Below are positions 43,011-53,993 of a DNA stretch of 64,000 nucleotides, piece by piece. Origin of the DNA: Selaginella moellendorffii (lineage: Eukaryota; Streptophyta; Lycopodiopsida; Selaginellales; Selaginellaceae); the NCBI RefSeq assembly GCF_000143415.4, contig NW_003314363.1:186001-250000 (forward strand), written 5' to 3'. Every line of letters starts with the position of its first letter. Position 1 is the first letter of the stretch. The notes under the pieces were generated by a model that saw only the letters and a program-made list of their open reading frames with translations, searched no databases and was not told where the DNA came from. The position numbers and the translations under genes were made by a program.

Positions 43011-44382
43011 ATGGATCAGATGGCTGTCAACAAGCTAAACAAGCAGCAAGAAGTTCTGGATGTCTGCGTGGACACTACCAAGGTTCTTTGCGTTTTGCTC
43101 CATCAACCTTTCCTTTAATCTCACGCGAGAAAAAAAAATTCTTCCAGGAGATCCCGGCTGGGCGAGTTCTTCGCAAGGCGACGCTGGTATGGAAGCTGCT
43201 GGTGCTGCTCCTCGTCGCCGGCTGCGGCGTTTACATGTGTTTGATCGGCGTGGATCGAAGAACCACGTACGATCGGCTCAGCCTCGATCCAATCCAGCAG
43301 GTCTGGCGGCGAGAGAATCTCTGCCCGAGGTTGTCGCGAGCCAAGTTCCCGCAACACTACCCCCAGCCAAGAACTTACTCGAGGTTCCAGAAATCTTGGA
43401 AAGGATCTCTAGCTAGTTTCTAACAAAGGTGGTCGAAACTTTTTTTCTTCCAGGAAGGAATGCAGGTGCGTGCCAGTCCATTTCTTCGTCCTCCTCTCGA
43501 TGCAGCGATCCGGCAGTGGATGGTTTGAGACGCTCCTCAACAGCCATCCAAACGTGAGCTCTCACGGCGAGATCTTCTCCATCGGCCGGCGCCGCGCAAA
43601 CTTTAGCACGATCAAGCAGACACTCGACGAGGTCTACAATCTGGAATGGTATTCCAGCGCTGCCAAGAACGAGTGCACGGCCGCGGTGGGATTCAAGTGG
43701 ATGCTCAACCAAGTACGTGAAAAAAGCTCTCTTTTCTTGCGTGATTCTTTCGTCTTTTCGCCATCCAGGGAGCTCTAGCACACGGTGACCAAGTCGCCGA
43801 TTACTTCCGCTCGCGCGGCGTCTCCGTGGTTTTCCTCCAGAGAAGAAACTATCTCAAGCGATTGATCTCGGTCATGGGAAACGCTTACGATCGAGCAAAG
43901 CCGCTCAATGGAACGCACGTCGCTCACGTCCACTCGCGAGAAGAGGTAAGCGATCAATCAATCTCTTCCACTCCTCTATACCATCTCTTTTGCTCCAGGC
44001 CGAGCTCTTGGCTTCGTTCAAGCCCACCATCGACGTCGCAAACTTGCTCCAAAACCTCCGCCGCGTCCAAAACATGTCCGACGAGACGCTCCGGATCTTC
44101 GGCACGACACGCTTGACAGCGCTCTACTACGAAGATCTCGTAAAAAATCCTCGAAAGGTGATGGTTGATCTTGAGCTTTTCAGCTAAAAGAACCACTTTT
44201 TTTTCCAGAGGGTGGACGTAGTTCTTCGATTCCTGGGAGTGCCACGCCAAGATCTCCGCAGCAAGCACGTAAAGATCCACACGAGACCCCTCCGCGACTC
44301 CATCACAAACTGGGACGACGTCTACAGGGCTCTCAACGGCACCGAGTTTGAGAGCCTTCTTCACGATCGCGACTACTTGTGA
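43011..44382 (+). CDS. Membrane-anchored sulfotransferase-like protein
   Basis: Six exons (43011-43082, 43148-43383, 43454-43712, 43769-43945, 43999-44157, 44209-44382) encode 358 residues. A single transmembrane helix near residues 36-54 (LLVLLLVAGCGVYMCLIGV) after a short basic N-terminus indicates a type II, probably Golgi, protein. The 5'-phosphosulfate-binding loop is SMQRSGSGWFETLLNSHPNV; the 3'-phosphate motif is FLQRRNYLKRLIS. LYYEDLVKNPRK and VLRFLGV follow, as in the NodH-like sulfotransferase group of plants. The family transfers sulfate from PAPS; the acceptor is unknown. Exon 1 is short and charged (MDQMAVNKLNKQQEVLD). Confidence 0.85.
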
Positions 44383-44638
44383 TAGTGGAGGAAACCAAGA
44401 CCATCTTGACGGAGTGTACATACAAGAGCTAGGCACGATCGATTCAATCTGGAATTCTTCTCCTCTTTTGTTTTTGTTTGAAGCGTGTGTTTTTGTCAAG
44501 AACAATCGTTGACAATCGAAAGAAGTTTCCTTGTGTAAAGAATTTGAGTTATAGTAACACAAGCCTTTGTACAGTAAGGTGTCCTTATTGCACACGAAAA
44601 ATGGTGCCTACAAGGATTTACACTACCCGAGGAGCGAG

Positions 44639-45646
44639 CTAGCGAGCGAGAGAGAATGGCGAGCGAACCTGAGATCCATCCATGTTTTGATCGGCTCCTG
44701 GCACTGGCACTGGCTGCGCTGTGAAGGCGAAGTTGGTCGGGTTGAATCCAGCGGAGAACGCAAAACCAGCCGGCGACGTGGCTTCCAAAATCGGGAGTGA
44801 TCCTCCCACTGCCGCTGTGATGGACGATGCGAATGCTTGGCCTCCGGGTTGCGACGTAAAACTGTTGCCGAAGATCTCCTTCTCAAGCTGCTGGAGCTGC
44901 TGCTCCACTTCTGCGAGGAGAAACGCTATAGTAAAGAAAGGAGCTTTTAAGACTACGCACGCCTTACCGGGGTTGAGCTTCACTGAAGGGCTCCTTTCCT
45001 TGACCCATTCGTAGCTTTGAGACAGTCTCCAGCCTTTGTGTCGCATCAAATACGCTATAACAACTGCCGGGGATCTGAAAAGGAAGACGAGAGTCTTAGA
45101 TCCATACTGTTTGATCCAAAAAGGATCACTCCACTATATGACCAACCTGCTTTGTCCGGACATACAATGGACGAGAACCTTCGCGTTGTTTTGCCGACTT
45201 TTCTCTACACACAATCCATCTTCCGATAGAACCACGCAAACGAAAGAAAAGAAAAGTTACCGATGAAATCCAGGCACTCTTCCAGCGGTAATCTCTCCTC
45301 TTGTATGCAGTGATAAGTGAAAGAATTCTTGTAGAGATTCTGGCATCTCGCTACAGTCTAAGACAAACACCACAGTATGAGGATACCCTAGAAAGGAGGA
45401 GAGGAGAGATCTTACATTCAAGATGTGCGTAATTCCCTGCGCCTTGAGGAGCTCCGCCCTGGAGGCATTGTCGTAGCTGCCGAGAAACAGGAAAGGCAAA
45501 ATCTCCGCCGAGAAGGCGCTCTGCTGCGAACACTTCTCCTCGCCCGCCGTTCGGCGATGGCCGCACACGCCGCAGGGCTCGCCATCCTCGAATTTGTGGT
45601 AGTGATTGCAGATGAAGCACGGATTCTCCCTCTCCCGCTTCCTCAT
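44639..45646 (-). CDS. IBR5: Dual-specificity phosphatase IBR5
   Basis: Five exons (45416-45646, 45261-45357, 45147-45204, 44968-45074, 44639-44910) encode 254 residues. The N-terminus MRKRERENPCFICNHYHKF with its Cys/His cluster (CFICNHYH..CGVCGH) is diagnostic for IBR5. Then ILPFLFLGSYDNASRAELLK, HILNTVARCQNLYKNSFTYHCI, the catalytic loop VLVHCMSGQSRSPAVVIAYLM (Cys and Arg of HCx5R present) and WRLSQSYEWVKERSPSV. The C-terminal 75 residues are Gly/Ala/Phe-rich and variable. In Arabidopsis IBR5 acts in auxin, IBA and ABA responses and dephosphorylates MPK12. The catalytic loop is split by an intron between Ser-Arg codons. It is divergent from gamma-tubulin, with 192 bp between start codons. 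Confidence 0.93.
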
Positions 45647-45734
45647 GGCGCTCGCTCTCGCAAAGACGAGAAAGGACTATAAGAACCCTAATCAAAACCC
45701 AGAGCGGTTGGCTTGAAATGAGCCAATAAGTCAT

Positions 45735-45776
45735 TGCCACGTCAGCGTCAAAGTTGAAAGGGCTGCCACGTCGGCG
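45735..45776. promoter_or_regulatory. Paired TGCCACGTC elements in bidirectional promoter
   Basis: TGCCACGTCAGCG at 45735-45747 and TGCCACGTCGGCG at 45764-45776 form a direct repeat with a 29-bp period in the 192-bp region between IBR5 and gamma-tubulin. The ACGTCA core is a bZIP (TGA/hex type) site. No TATA box is present for either gene. Confidence 0.5.
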
Positions 45777-45838
45777 GCCAAAGGGATTTTACTTGGGCAT
45801 TTCTTTGGTAGCAAGGCACTCCCGCGCTGCTTGGGGCG

Positions 45839-47948
<2,110 letters not shown>

Positions 47949-48431
47949 CCAGCGCAGCGGTCGTGTTTGTACACTCGCCACTTTCCTGTGCAGTTGAGTT
48001 TTGATACGATTTCCAGGTATGAGTTTTCAAGTTCTTCCTTCTCTCGCAGACGAACGCGTCAAAGCATCGCGTTTGTGTTAACTTAAAACGCGAGTGAGCG
48101 GCCAATTGTCCTTTAATCACACTGTGGAGGTAGCGTTTATTCGTCGCTGTTCTATTCGTTGTCTCGAAAGATGCCAGTGACTCGAAGCTAACGCGAAAAG
48201 AACTCCGGAACTTACAACGTGCGCATTGGCCGCTCGAATATGAAAGAAGAATTCCAACAAACGTGGAACCCAGTTAGACCAAATGCGCGTATATGCTGAC
48301 CCGCGGCAATGAATCCGCGCCGTCCGTTGCCGCGTGGCGCGTATATGAGCCGTCCGCGGGTCCTTTCTGGCCAAGTCGCGTAGATCGCAGCCGTCCGTGC
48401 CCGCCTTTTGATCTGGGCCATCGGTGCCTGG
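47949..48431. promoter_or_regulatory. Intergenic region with GCCGTCCG repeats
   Basis: This is the promoter region of the dicarboxylate carrier. GCCGTCCG occurs three times (48319-48326, 48349-48356, 48390-48397) with flanking GCGTGGCGCG and GATCTGGGCC. No coding sequence is seen. Confidence 0.4.
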
Positions 48432-48439
48432 TATAAAAG
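48432..48439 (+). promoter_or_regulatory. TATA box of dicarboxylate carrier gene
   Basis: TATAAAAG in a GC-rich context. Transcription from about 48465 would give a leader of about 290 nt before the main start codon at 48754, and this leader contains the ORF at 48487-48669. Confidence 0.65.
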
Positions 48440-48486
48440 GGCGAGGGCAATGGCCAATTCATCAGTTCAGCGTCTTCCAGTGGTAG

Positions 48487-48669
48487 ATGAGTAAGGAGGC
48501 CTGTCGGATGCGATTTGGGATCCGGTGCTCCAGCATCTCTTTGTGGAGCCTCCAATCCTCGTTCCTCTTCAACGCGTCGCTCAAGCAGCAGATCGGCTTC
48601 GCGCATCACCACCTGGCGATCGAGCCCCCTGAAGCGGGGATCTTCTCGGCGATCTTGGAACCGCACTAG
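48487..48669 (+). CDS. Upstream ORF (60 codons) in carrier leader
   Basis: The first ATG downstream of the TATA box opens a 60-codon frame (MSKEACRMRFGIRCSSISLW to IFSAILEPH) that ends 84 nt before the carrier start codon and is in a different frame. It is long for a plant uORF. It could limit translation of the carrier or encode a peptide. No family is recognised. Confidence 0.35.
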   Translation: MSKEACRMRFGIRCSSISLWSLQSSFLFNASLKQQIGFAHHHLAIEPPEAGIFSAILEPH

Positions 48670-48753
48670 ATCGGCCGATCGATCAGCGTCGAAATATCAC
48701 TGATTCTTGATTCTTGGAAGGATCCAAGCTCCACATCAAAATATCAGCAAGCG

Positions 48754-49692
48754 ATGGAGTGGAAGTCGTTCTTGGAGGGCGGCGTGGCGTCGATCGTCGC
48801 GGGATCGCTGACGCATCCCCTGGATCTCATCAAGGTTCGAATGCAGCTCCAAGTGGAGCCGATTCCCGTGGCCCAGGTCCATCAATCCCTGGCATTCGCG
48901 GGCGGTCACACGGCATCGATCGCGGCAGCGGCGCCAAGAACAGCGGGGCCGATCGCGGTCGGGATTAGGGTTGTCCAGACGGAGGGCGCGCGAGCTCTCT
49001 TTTCGGGCGTCTCGGCGGCGGTTCTTCGCCAGACTCTCTACTCCACCACGCGCCTGGGGCTGTACGATGTGATGAAGAAGAAGTGGCAGGAGCCGGATGG
49101 GAGCTTGCCACTGCCCAAGAAGATCGGGGCGGGGCTGGTTGCTGGGGCGATCGGCGCGACGGTGGGGAATCCAGCCGACGTCGCCATGGTCCGGATGCAA
49201 GCCGATGGACGATTGCCCCTGGCGCAGCGGAGGAACTACGCTGGCGTCGGCGACGCGCTCTTCCGGATGGCGCGCCAGGAAGGGATCAAGGCGCTGTGGA
49301 CTGGATCGGGGCCGACTGTGCAGAGGGCGATGATCGTCACGGCGGCGCAGCTCGCGACTTACGATCAGACCAAGGAGGCGCTCCTCCGCAACCGCGTGAC
49401 CAGGGATGGGTTTGGCACCCACGTCGCGGCCAGCTTCTCGGCGGGCTTCGTGGCGTCGGTGGCTTCCAACCCGATCGACGTGATCAAGACGAGGATCATG
49501 AATATGAGCGTCCAGGCCGGGGAGGAGGCGCCCTACAAGGGGACGCTGGATTGCGCGGTGAAGACGATCAAGGCCGAGGGGCCGATGGCGCTCTACAAGG
49601 GATTCGTGCCCACGGTGTCGCGCCAGGGGCCATTTGCGGTGGTGCTGTTCGTGACGCTGGAGCAAATGCGATCGCTCCTCAAGAACGTTTGA
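48754..49692 (+). CDS. DIC: Mitochondrial dicarboxylate carrier (DIC/UCP5 type)
   Basis: An intronless protein of 312 residues with the threefold mitochondrial carrier repeat. The signature motifs are HPLDLIKVRMQLQ (repeat 1), NPADVAMVRMQADGRLP (repeat 2) and NPIDVIKTRIMNM (repeat 3). EGGVASIVAGSLTHPLD, ALFSGVSAAVLRQTLYSTTRLGLYD, AASFSAGFVASVASNP and GFVPTVSRQGPFAVVLFVTLEQM match plant DIC1-3 (also called UCP4-6) closely. These carriers exchange malate, oxaloacetate, succinate, phosphate and sulfate across the inner membrane. Lack of introns is also seen in Arabidopsis DIC genes. A long ORF on the opposite strand is a GC-rich shadow. Confidence 0.93.
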   Translation: MEWKSFLEGGVASIVAGSLTHPLDLIKVRMQLQVEPIPVAQVHQSLAFAGGHTASIAAAAPRTAGPIAVGIRVVQTEGARALFSGVSAAVLRQTLYSTTRLGLYDVMKKKWQEPDGSLPLPKKIGAGLVAGAIGATVGNPADVAMVRMQADGRLPLAQRRNYAGVGDALFRMARQEGIKALWTGSGPTVQRAMIVTAAQLATYDQTKEALLRNRVTRDGFGTHVAASFSAGFVASVASNPIDVIKTRIMNMSVQAGEEAPYKGTLDCAVKTIKAEGPMALYKGFVPTVSRQGPFAVVLFVTLEQMRSLLKNV

Positions 49693-50338
49693 TCCAGCTC
49701 TTGATTCTTGAGATGGATCACTCCTGATTGTTTGGAGTTCCTTTTGATTATGACGAAGAAAATAAAGAACTAGAAGTGAATCTAACAGTGTTGTTGTATA
49801 GCGCTAGTCACTGAAGCAAAGCTCCTTCTTGGCTTGGAAGGTAATTGTCCGAATAGAAAACCTCTATTGATATTTTGAGTGAAATCCACCGTCCGGAGCG
49901 TGGCCGTCCACGTATCGCGGTCGTTGCGAGGTAGATCGCTTTCACGCAACGACTTTCACATGACTACCTCACAAAGATCGTTAAAAGTATACAGTCGAGC
50001 TAATGATTTTTCACTACGGGATGCCACGTGGACTGGCCCTCCACCAACCAGGTAAATGCTGGCGGTGCCAGCTCGTCTATCAGGAGGGCCTTGATTACAT
50101 GGCCAGCTCAGCAGCAAGGAATGCTCGCTATGGTGGGTGTTGCTTTCGTTTTGTTAGGGTTCTTGAGGCCGCGAGGAGGAAGGGCGCAGGTATGGTGTCA
50201 CGATTCCGAGCAAGGTGGGTCTCTGTTCTTGGAGGGAAGGAGGTAGCGAGGACGGCACGCTAGAAAGATTTCGTGGATTTTGGTGCTTTCTAGCTCCCCG
50301 CTTTTCTCCTCTTGCATTGCGGTGCTGCGCTCGTCACA
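49693..50338. other. Intergenic spacer
   Basis: The 3' region of the carrier gene (AATAAAG at about 49761) and the promoter or leader of the following TPR gene, with one CCACGTGG at about 50024-50031. No gene is seen. Confidence 0.4.
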
Positions 50339-52813
50339 ATGCCGTCGAGTCCGAATTACAGCGTCCGGGCGCGCAAGGTTGAGAAGATTTTCAAGCAGTT
50401 CGATGGCAACGGCGATGGCAGGCTCAATCGCGACGAGATGGCAGCGCTGGTCATTGCCGTGAATCCCCGGGTGAAATTCAGCGACGAGCAGATCAGAGCT
50501 ATCCTGGACGAGGTGTTTCGGACCTATGGAGAGTTCATCGATGGCAAGAAGGGGCTCACTTTCGACGGGCTCTTGAGGACTTACGACGATGGCGCCGGGG
50601 ACGTGGACAGGGATTTCGATGCGCTGGGCTTGCAGCTGGAGAAAGACGACGGTGCTGGAGCTGGGACGGATGTGGAGAGCGTGGGAGACGAGAGCAGGAG
50701 TAGCGAGCCAACGGGGCTATCAAAGGCTGGTGGCGTGGTCTCGATCATGGACGAGAGACCGGAGGCTGCAAGCGCCAAACGCAGGCAGAATGTAGGTGCT
50801 TGGGCGGCTTCACCCAACAATGGGATTGTCTACGACGATACGTGGAGACTCGTGGAGGATCTGGAAATTCTGCTTCGACGAGCCGAGGCCAAGATCGAGG
50901 CACGGAGGAAAGCGAAGCTGAGCAGGAAGAAATCGTCGTCGGCTAATGGTGTGGATGTCTCCGGCCAGCTTGCGGGTGGTGACGAAGTCGTGAGAAGAAC
51001 CATGCACGACCTCGGGACGGAGTCATCGGTTTACCAAAAGGCTCTGGGAGATCTTCGCCAGAAAGCTGATGCTTCGAGAACGCAGGACGAGGCGTTTGAT
51101 GCACATATGGCCATGGGACGCTCGCTCTTTGATCACAAGTTCTACGAGGAAGCTCTGATCTGCTTCAAGAGAGCGACCGAGCTCCGGCCAACCGACGTGC
51201 GACCGCATTTTCGGACGGGCAACACTCTTTACTCGCTCGAGAAGTTTTTGGAAGCACGAGAGGCGTACGAGCTGGCATTGGATGCTGCAAACACCGGAAA
51301 TCCTCAGTGGACCAACCTTGTTCCGCAGATCCACGTCAACTTGGGAGTTGCTCTGGAAGGCGAAGGCATGCTGCTGAACGCTTGTGAGCACTACAGAGAA
51401 GCAGCGATACTCCATCCTCCTCACTATCGAGCTCTTAAACTTCTGGGAAGCGGCCTGTATGGAGTTGGCGAATACAGAGCGGCAGAAAAGGCTCTCGGCG
51501 AAGCGATCTTTTTGAAGTCGGACTATGCTGATGCTCACTGCGATCTCGGGTCTGTTCTTCATGCTTTGGGGGACGATGAAAGAGCCATAGTGGAGTTCCA
51601 GAAGGCTATTGATATCAAGCCGGATCACATGGACGCACTGTACAACCTTGGAGGACTGTTGCGTGACACAGGGAGGTTTCAGAGAGCAGCAGAGGTTTAC
51701 TCGAGGGTGCTCTCTTTGAATCCTAGTCACTGGCAAGCGCAGCTAAACAGAGCGGTTTCTTTACTCGGTGCCGGTGATACCGAGGAAGCAAGGAAGGCGC
51801 TGAAAGAAGCCTTCAAGATGACAAACAGGGTCGAGCTTTATGATGCTATCGGCCACCTCAAGCACCTCCAGAAGAAACCGAAGGGACTGAATGGAATGAT
51901 CAAAGGTGCCCAGGATGTCGAGCGCAGCGACAGTGGCTTTGTCATCGCAGATCCGTCAACTTTCACAAGAGTTGGCAACAAAACGACACCTCGACCGTGG
52001 ATTGCGCACGCTCTTAAGATCCGGGCTTTTCAGAAGCATACCAGGCTCCATCGCTGCAACCTCGCCAGCTTGAGCAAAGAGATGGCAAACAAACCATCGG
52101 TATCTCAAACAGCCGGTACAGCCGGGCACATTTCGGAGGCGCTCATACGGAAGGCAGATCTTGAGAAGTCTCTGAGCAGAATGCTCAGCTTCTTGCCACC
52201 GACTACTTTTCAGTCGGCGGTGAAGGCAATCAACGAGAAAGTGCTGAGCGTGCTGGACAAAGTAGGCTCTGGTCGAGTGGACCTGGGAATGTTCTTGGCG
52301 ACAATAGCACCGCTCTGCGCTGGTCCAGTCGACAAGAGGAAGCGGACGGCTTTCGACTGCCTGGTGCACCGATCGACCAAGGGACTGGGTGCCGAGATCG
52401 TCAAGTCGGACGCTAAAACGTACTTCAAGCACCTGCGGGCCATTTACTTATCCTCCGAGTCCACGAGCGAGCTGTGGGAAGTTCGTGGCGAAGACGAGCA
52501 CGCCAACATCTCGTATCCCGAGTTCGTGGAGATGTTTGACGACCGGGACTGGGCCTTTGGCGTTCTGCACACCGTGGTGAAGCTCGAGGCCGGGGACCGA
52601 GTTCGTCACAATGGGATAGCCTGCGCGGTGTGCTCGTATCCCATAACAGGTCCTCGTTTCAAGGAGACAAACGCCAACTTCAGCCTGTGCTCTACGTGCT
52701 ACGGCGATGGAAAAGTCCCGGATCACCCCAAGCAGGAGAGCTACTCCTTCCGGGAGTACAACTCGGAGACGGACGCTGTCAAGGACAAGCTACGATTCCT
52801 CGGAAGGTCATAG
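50339..52813 (+). CDS. EF-hand/TPR/zinc-finger protein (At1g05150 type)
   Basis: An intronless protein of 824 residues from MPSSPNYSVRARKVEKIF. Domains in order: one clear EF-hand loop (DGNGDGRLNRDE, residues about 22-33) with a second degenerate helix pair; MAALVIAVNPRVKFSDEQIRAILDEVF; about six tandem TPRs between residues 250 and 500 (AHMAMGRSLFDHKFYEEALICFKRATEL, LGVALEGEGMLLNACEHYREAAIL, DALYNLGGLLRDTGRFQRAAEVYSRVL); a helical region; and a C-terminal ZZ-like zinc finger (CAVCSYPITGPRF...CSTCYGDGK). The whole architecture is that of the plant calcium-binding TPR proteins At1g05150 and At2g32450, which are also intronless. The molecular role is not established. The TTG-led extension upstream of 50339 is ignored in favour of the first ATG. 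Confidence 0.92.
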   Translation: MPSSPNYSVRARKVEKIFKQFDGNGDGRLNRDEMAALVIAVNPRVKFSDEQIRAILDEVFRTYGEFIDGKKGLTFDGLLRTYDDGAGDVDRDFDALGLQLEKDDGAGAGTDVESVGDESRSSEPTGLSKAGGVVSIMDERPEAASAKRRQNVGAWAASPNNGIVYDDTWRLVEDLEILLRRAEAKIEARRKAKLSRKKSSSANGVDVSGQLAGGDEVVRRTMHDLGTESSVYQKALGDLRQKADASRTQDEAFDAHMAMGRSLFDHKFYEEALICFKRATELRPTDVRPHFRTGNTLYSLEKFLEAREAYELALDAANTGNPQWTNLVPQIHVNLGVALEGEGMLLNACEHYREAAILHPPHYRALKLLGSGLYGVGEYRAAEKALGEAIFLKSDYADAHCDLGSVLHALGDDERAIVEFQKAIDIKPDHMDALYNLGGLLRDTGRFQRAAEVYSRVLSLNPSHWQAQLNRAVSLLGAGDTEEARKALKEAFKMTNRVELYDAIGHLKHLQKKPKGLNGMIKGAQDVERSDSGFVIADPSTFTRVGNKTTPRPWIAHALKIRAFQKHTRLHRCNLASLSKEMANKPSVSQTAGTAGHISEALIRKADLEKSLSRMLSFLPPTTFQSAVKAINEKVLSVLDKVGSGRVDLGMFLATIAPLCAGPVDKRKRTAFDCLVHRSTKGLGAEIVKSDAKTYFKHLRAIYLSSESTSELWEVRGEDEHANISYPEFVEMFDDRDWAFGVLHTVVKLEAGDRVRHNGIACAVCSYPITGPRFKETNANFSLCSTCYGDGKVPDHPKQESYSFREYNSETDAVKDKLRFLGRS

Positions 52814-53664
52814 AAAGGGAGTTCTTCTGCTGGTGCTCAGTACCCCTGCCAAATTGGTGGGTACGTATCCTTTTCCTGTTGTTTTCTTCCCGTTACTCAC
52901 TGCTCATCGTCGTTTTCATTCGCAGGTGCTAGCTACCAGCAGAAGCTGTGTGTAGATATACGTCGTGGTTACTGGTTGGAAGATTTTCATGGTCGACGAG
53001 AGAAATAAGCCAGTGTAATGTGAAGAACGAAAGAAAAGTCTGGTGAGCTTTTCTTTGCTTTTTCTTTTTGCTTCTTCTTGTGTGTGTTGAACTTCGAGAT
53101 AATCCAGATATGTTTTGTTTATCCAATCGATGAGGATATCTTGCAGTGGTGGACAAAGAGAATTCCATCACAGGGAATCTTTTACGCTCGTCACACTGAG
53201 CGGATTGATCGGGACAAAAAAGAAGAACCGATCATCCAGAGCTAAGTTTAATCTCAAGACTTTGACCCTCGAGGAGTACCTGGGTACTTAGTGGAGATTA
53301 CGTCGGGCTCTGCTTATTCTACTAACTTCTCGCCTTTTCGATGCATGTAAGACGTCGCGATCCGGCTGGGACTATGGAAGAAAAGTCAGATCACGGGGCA
53401 CACAAAAAAAAAGATGGAGAGAGAGAAGAAGTGGAGGAAATTTTCGAGCAAGAGAGCTTGAAAGCTCACAGGAAATGAGAGAAGTGAGTAGCGTATAAAA
53501 ATGTCGGTGTTCTAAAGGGAAGAACTCCCGGTTCTACGCGAAAGGCGATGGTGGTATGAGAACGGTGGGTCATATCAATGAAAGTGGGAAAGAAAGGGGG
53601 CAAAAGTTGTCAAGGAAAGAAATAGAGTGATCTCTTCTCTCTCGTCTAGAGCTGGATTTAGGTC

Positions 53665-53713
<49 letters not shown>

Positions 53714-53993
53714 CTTCTTGTGTAACGCTCTCTTCTTCCTTTCTAGCGATTAGCCTTCGAGGAGGGAAGATTTTAGGGCGCGCTTGCGCTTGTGGACGCG
53801 GTCACCGGTTCTTCGCAATTTGGGCGCGATTTGTGGCTCTTCTAGGGCGGGCAATGCGGGCGCTGGAATGCAGACTGGAAATGGGAGCTGGCGCCGGGGG
53901 ATGAGAGCCATGAGGGAAGGATCCAGGCCTTCTTCTTGTTCTTCCTCCTCCCTTCCTTCTCCCTCGTCGCCCTGCTAGGAATCACACTGCAAT
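52814..53993. other. Intergenic region with microsatellite
   Basis: About 1.2 kb without coding evidence: the 3' end of the TPR gene and the promoter of the hydrolase gene. It includes a compound (GT)n(GA)n repeat at 53665-53713. Confidence 0.5.
53665..53713. repeat. Compound (GT)n(GA)n microsatellite
   Basis: About 12 GT units pass directly into about 13 GA units, some 280 bp upstream of the hydrolase start codon, probably in its promoter or leader. Confidence 0.9.

Noticed and set aside
48736-49665. 309-codon ORF on the minus strand across the dicarboxylate carrier
   Set aside because: It is antisense to an unmistakable carrier gene, is Arg/His-rich as expected from reversed GC-rich codons, and shows no domain.
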